Shown: one piece after another, positions 33,101 through 39,100 of the stretch
Numbering within the stretch: the stretch's first letter is position 1
Layout: every line of letters begins with the position of its first letter
Assembly (NCBI RefSeq): GCF_011398155.1
Contig: NZ_AP021888.1
Coordinates: 124,001 to 188,000, forward strand
DNA: 64,000 nt
From: Thiosulfativibrio zosterae
GTDB taxonomy: Bacteria > Pseudomonadota > Gammaproteobacteria > Thiomicrospirales > Thiomicrospiraceae
Reading direction: 5' to 3'
Notes under the pieces: generated by a model
Told to the model about the DNA's origin: nothing
Databases searched by the model: none
What the model saw: the letters and a program-made list of their open reading frames with translations, nothing else
Translations under genes and position numbers: made by a program

Positions 33101-36100
33101 CCTCAACGATAGACTTAGATGCAAATGACACAGACCTAGATGGCGACAACCTAAGTGTCGTGGCAGGCACCTTCACCACCACTCAAGGCGGCACCTTAGT
33201 GCTAGCAGCCGATGGCAGCTACACTTACACACCCGCGCTCAACTTCAATGGGGTAGACACAGTTGACTACACAGTCACAGATGGATCTCTAACAGATGTA
33301 GGCACCTTAACCATCAATGTAGGCGCCGTGAACGACGCACCCGTAGCGGTGGATGACAGCATCAACGCCACCGAAGATAGCGTGTATACCTCAACGATAG
33401 ACTTAGATGCAAATGACACAGACCTAGATGGCGACAACCTAAGTGTCGTGGCAGGCACCTTCACCACCACTCAAGGCGGCACCTTAGTGCTAGCAGCCGA
33501 TGGCAGCTACACTTACACACCCGCGAGCAACTTCAATGGGGTAGACACAGTTGACTACACAGTCACAGATGGATCTCTAACAGATGTAGGCACCTTGAGC
33601 ATCACTGTAGGCGCGGTGAACGACGCACCCGTAGCGGTAGATGACAGCATCAACGCCACCGAAGACAGCGTGTATACCTCAACGATAGACTTAGATGCAA
33701 ATGACACAGACCTAGATGGCGACAACCTAAGTGTCGTGGCAGGCACCTTCACCACCACTCAAGGCGGCACCTTAGTGCTAGCAGCCGATGGCAGCTACAC
33801 TTACACACCCGCGAGCAACTTCAATGGGGTAGACACAGTTGACTACACAGTCACAGATGGATCTCTAACAGATGTAGGCACCTTGAGCATCACTGTAGGC
33901 GCGGTGAACGACGCACCCGTAGCGGTAGATGACAGCATCAACGCCACCGAAGACAGCGTGTATACCTCAACGATAGACTTAGATGCAAATGACACAGACC
34001 TAGATGGCGACAACCTAAGTGTCGTGGCAGGCACCTTCACCACCACTCAAGGCGGCACCTTAGTGCTAGCAGCCGATGGCAGCTACACTTACACACCCGC
34101 GAGCAACTTCAATGGGGTAGACACAGTTGACTACACAGTCACAGATGGATCTCTAACAGATGTAGGCACCTTGAGCATCACTGTAGGCGCGGTGAACGAC
34201 GCACCCGTAGCGGTAGATGACAGCATCAACGCCACCGAAGACAGCGTGTATACCTCAACGATAGACTTAGATGCAAATGACACAGACCTAGATGGCGACA
34301 ACCTAAGTGTCGTGGCAGGCACCTTCACCACAACTCAAGGCGGCACCTTAGTGCTAGCAGCCGATGGCAGCTACACTTACACACCCGCGCTCAACTTCAA
34401 TGGGGTAGACACAGTTGACTACACAGTCACAGATGGATCTCTAACAGATGTAGGCACCTTAACCATCAATGTAGGCGCCGTGAACGACGCACCCGTAGCG
34501 GTGGATGACAGCATCAACGCCACCGAAGATAGCGTGTATACCTCAACGATAGACTTAGATGCAAATGACACAGACCTAGATGGCGACAACCTAAGTGTCG
34601 TGGCAGGCACCTTCACCACAACTCAAGGCGGCACCTTAGTGCTAGCAGCCGATGGCAGCTACACTTACACACCCGCGCTCAACTTCAATGGGGTAGACAC
34701 AGTTGACTACACAGTCACAGATGGATCTCTAACAGATGTAGGCACCTTAACCATCAATGTAGGCGCCGTGAACGACGCACCCGTAGCGGTGGATGACAGC
34801 ATCAACGCCACCGAAGATAGCGTGTATACCTCAACGATAGACTTAGATGCAAATGACACAGACCTAGATGGCGACAACCTAAGTGTCGTGGCAGGCACCT
34901 TCACCACAACTCAAGGCGGCACCTTAGTGCTAGCAGCCGATGGCAGCTACACTTACACACCCGCGCTCAACTTCAATGGGGTAGACACAGTTGACTACAC
35001 AGTCACAGATGGATCTCTAACAGATGTAGGCACCTTAACCATCAATGTAGGCGCCGTGAACGACGCACCAGAATCCGCTGCTGGTTTGGTTGTTACTTGC
35101 GAAGATATTTCTTATACCTTTAGATTGGCTGATTTTGGTTTTAGCGATGTTGATGGAGATTCTTTAGCATCGATTCGCATCGAAAATCTACCAATTGATG
35201 GTGAATTATCGCTTAATGGTGAGCCTGTCATTGCAAATCAGTCAGTGTCTCAAACTGAAATCGCGAATGGCCTTTTGGTCTTTACACCGGATGCTAATGA
35301 ATCAGGTATAGATGCTTATCAAGTAGTGGGTACAGGAGATCAACATCAAGATTATGCAACCTTTCAATTTAGTGTTTCTGATGGAGCTGAATGGAGTTCA
35401 GCAACTTTAATGACGATTGATGTAAGCCCTGTTGTTGATAGTCCATTAATATCTGTTGTGGGCTCTAAATCAACTGAGATTACGATTGATGTAAGTAATG
35501 TCACTACTTCACAATCAGGCTTTAGCGTGACTGCCTATAATGCCGATGGCTCGCAAGGAACAGTTAGTTTAGTAACAGGAACTACACATGATGGCTTTGG
35601 CGTATCAGGTGTTGCAAGTGGCGCTGATGTTGAGTTGGGTGTAAACACTGCAGGTAATAGCGAAATGTTAGTGGTTCATTTTGATTATCCTGTTAGTTCA
35701 GCTGCAGTCGCATTTGCCTGGCAACATCCTGGAGAAGAGGCTCAATACGATTTTTATTTAAATGGTGTTCAAGTTGGGTCGGGCTCAAATTATGGCATTA
35801 CAGATACTGTAGATCCAATACTAAACCTAACCGCCAATGGTTCTTCATTTGATGAAATTAGATTTAAAGCGCCAGATTACGAAGATGATTATTTAATTAA
35901 TCAAATTTCATTTACGCAGGTCATTGAGAATAACAACTCTTTACAGGTTGATGCAGGTAGCACCGTTGATTTGTCTTTAACCGCAAACTTACAGGATAAC
36001 GATGGATCGGAAACCATCAGCAGTCTTGTTATTGGTAATATTCCTAATGGTGTGACGATTACTGATGGAAGTCACAGCTTTACGGCAAGCGAAGGTTCTA

Positions 36101-39100
36101 ATTCAGTGGATGTATTAAACTGGACAATCGATTCGATTGAATTAACTGTTCCGGCTAGTTATGAAGGAACTATTAATCTTGATATTCAAGCAATGGCGCA
36201 AGAGTCTTTGGCTGGTCTAGCTGAAGGTGAAAATTGTCCATTAACAACAGTAGCCCATACATCTTTTGTTTTAGATGTTAATGCCAATCTTAATGCTGCG
36301 ATAATTACCATTGGTGATGTTCAAGTAGATGAAGATGCACTTGTTGCTACTTATCAGATTTCTGTTGATCATGCTCCAAAAAATCAACCTTTAGTGGTTA
36401 CCTTGAATCAGTTAGATGCTTCGGGTGATCCAATTGTTATTGAGATTCCAGTGGGTGAAACCAGCGCTTCTAAACAAGTGAGTATTGCGTTAACTGTAAA
36501 TTCTGATGAAGACCTTAATGATATTGGCATTACTTCTGCAGCAGGAGGTAACTATTTATCGATTGATAGCTCTGACACAGCTAAATTTGTTGTTAATGCT
36601 GTTGCTGACATACCGACAGTTTCTATTGATATTGGCGAAGCTCAGTATATTAATGGTACAACTCAAACAACCTTAGCTGAGAAAACAATTTCTTTGACTG
36701 TTAATGTAACGCTAGGAGATGAGTATGGTGATGACAATATTTCAGGTACTAATGGCTATGAATATATAGAAACTTCTGAACAGGTTCTAGACTTTGGTGC
36801 AGAGTATGCCGGACAAACAGTTGTGCTTGATTTATCAGGAAATATTAAAGGGGATTGGAATCAAGGCGAAAATGTATTGGACGACTACTGGAAAGTGTCG
36901 GCTAATGATCAAGAATTGGCAACCTACAAATATGGTTCAGCAAATAATAATGATGTTTCGCAAAACTTCAATTATCAGCATACAGTAACGCTTGATAACT
37001 CTGGAAAAGTAGTTTTAAACATTGAAGCCGCCACAACTTCTAAATCTGAAACGGTCACTATTAATGGCATTACAGGACTGGTCAATGAAGTTACCGTGAC
37101 TAACTCTTCTGAAGAAGATGAGCGTTTAGAATATCCAGTAGTTATTTCTGCTGCGTTAAATGATTCTGATGGTAGTGAAACACTCACAGTTACCATAAAA
37201 AATGTTCCGCAAGGTGCTACTTTTGATATAGGTAGTGACTTAGGAAACGGTGTTTGGTCAATTCCTGTGAGTGGTTCAAGTTTAAATGAGTCTTTAAGCT
37301 TAAAAGTACCAATAAGTGTTGCGGAGAATTTATCGGCCTTAAACCTAGAAATTTCTGCTACATCAACTGAAAGCAGAGATAACGCTGATGGAACAAACTT
37401 TGTTACTGTAACCGCTAATGATTCAGCGACCACTCCTGTTCTTGACCTAAAACCAGAAGGTGAAGATGAATCACAAACATTAACTTTTGAAAATATTACT
37501 TCGAATCTTACATTTATTGTTGATGTATCAAGCAGCATGAGTAACGAGGATTTATCGTTAACCGAAAATGCCATTGAAAAAATCATCAGTCAATATGACG
37601 GATTAGGATCAGTCAATATAAATATTGTGCAGTTCTGGGGTAATGGAGCAAGCCAAACAAGCTGGATTAATAATGTCAGTAATTATGATGCTGGTGGTAG
37701 TTTGTATACCGATAAATCTGGTACAGATCCTGAACAAGGGTTGCGTCTAGTCGTGGATGCTTACTCTGGGAATGTACCTGAAGCAGACCAGGATATCGTC
37801 TTCTATTTTGGAGACGGAGATCCTTATGATGCTTATAAAACTGACTTTAAGTCTTATCAAACAACATGGCAGAATTTTGCTAATAATACGGTTGATATGG
37901 TTAAAGCCTATGGTATTAATGTTAACAGTTTAGACATATTAAATCAGATTGTTTCTTCTAACGAAGAGCCTGTTTACGTCAGTGATGTAAGTGATTTAGA
38001 TGATGCGGTTGAAAATATCGCTGAAACAGTTTTAACAGGGAACCTGCTAGATAACATTAGCGGTGGAGATCCTCAAATTCATATTCAGTCTATTACGGTT
38101 GATGACACTAGTTATGATGCTTCTAGCTTCCCAGAAAATGGCTTAGCAATAGGTGGTCAAGGAACCTTGTTGGTTAATTTTGTGACGGGTGAATATAACT
38201 ATATTGCCAATAGCAATGAATTTTTAAGCGATGTTAGTAAAGTCTTTTCTGTTAGTGCTAAAGATGCTGATGGAGACACTACCAGTTTTGAAGTAACCAT
38301 CAATGTAGATGTTGATAATACAGCAACCGTGCCTAACCTAACGGTAAAAACAGGAACTCCAGAGTTAGTCTCTACTTTTACAGAACAGGATACTTTCCAC
38401 GATACAAATGATTTTGAGTTAAAAGCTAATAAGCTTGCAGAAAAAACCTATGACTTAAAAGGGGATGCGACAAGTTTTACAATCAGAATAGAAGATTACA
38501 AAGCGAGTCAAGACGGTGGTAGTGTTGAATTGTATAAAGATGGAAACTTAGTTGAAACGGTTTCTCTAGATTCTTTAACGAACAATAACAATGATAACCA
38601 TGCAAGAAGTTATAGCTATACAGGTGACCAATCATTTGATCAAGTGAAAATATCAATTGATGACAGCTCTGGAACTAGTTTCAAGATAAAAGATTTTAAA
38701 GCAACAATCTTAACAGGTGAAACTGAATCAAATTATGAATATGTTATCGACATAGACGCATCAGTAAATGATAGCAGTGAAACGATTTCTTCTATAAGCA
38801 TTGATGGGCTGCCCAATAATACATCTTTAACTAATTCAGCTGGAGATGAAATTAGTATCTCAGGTGGTACTGCAACATTAACGGTTGAACAGTTGGTCGG
38901 TTTGAAGTTAATCAGCGCCACAGAATTAGTAAATGACCCCAATGATTCTATCCATATTACGGTGACAGCAACTTCTACTGAAACAAATAGTGGTGATACG
39001 GCGGTTCGAACCGCTACTTTGATTGACGGTGTTATCGAAGGTCTTATCTATGTTTCAAGTTCAGGAGATATGGGTAAAACTGATGCTTTGGGCCGGTTTA

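Noticed and set aside
36975-37586. 203-codon minus-strand frame inside the adhesin
   Set aside because: Overlaps recognisable adhesin domains and the VWA start; no ribosome site.
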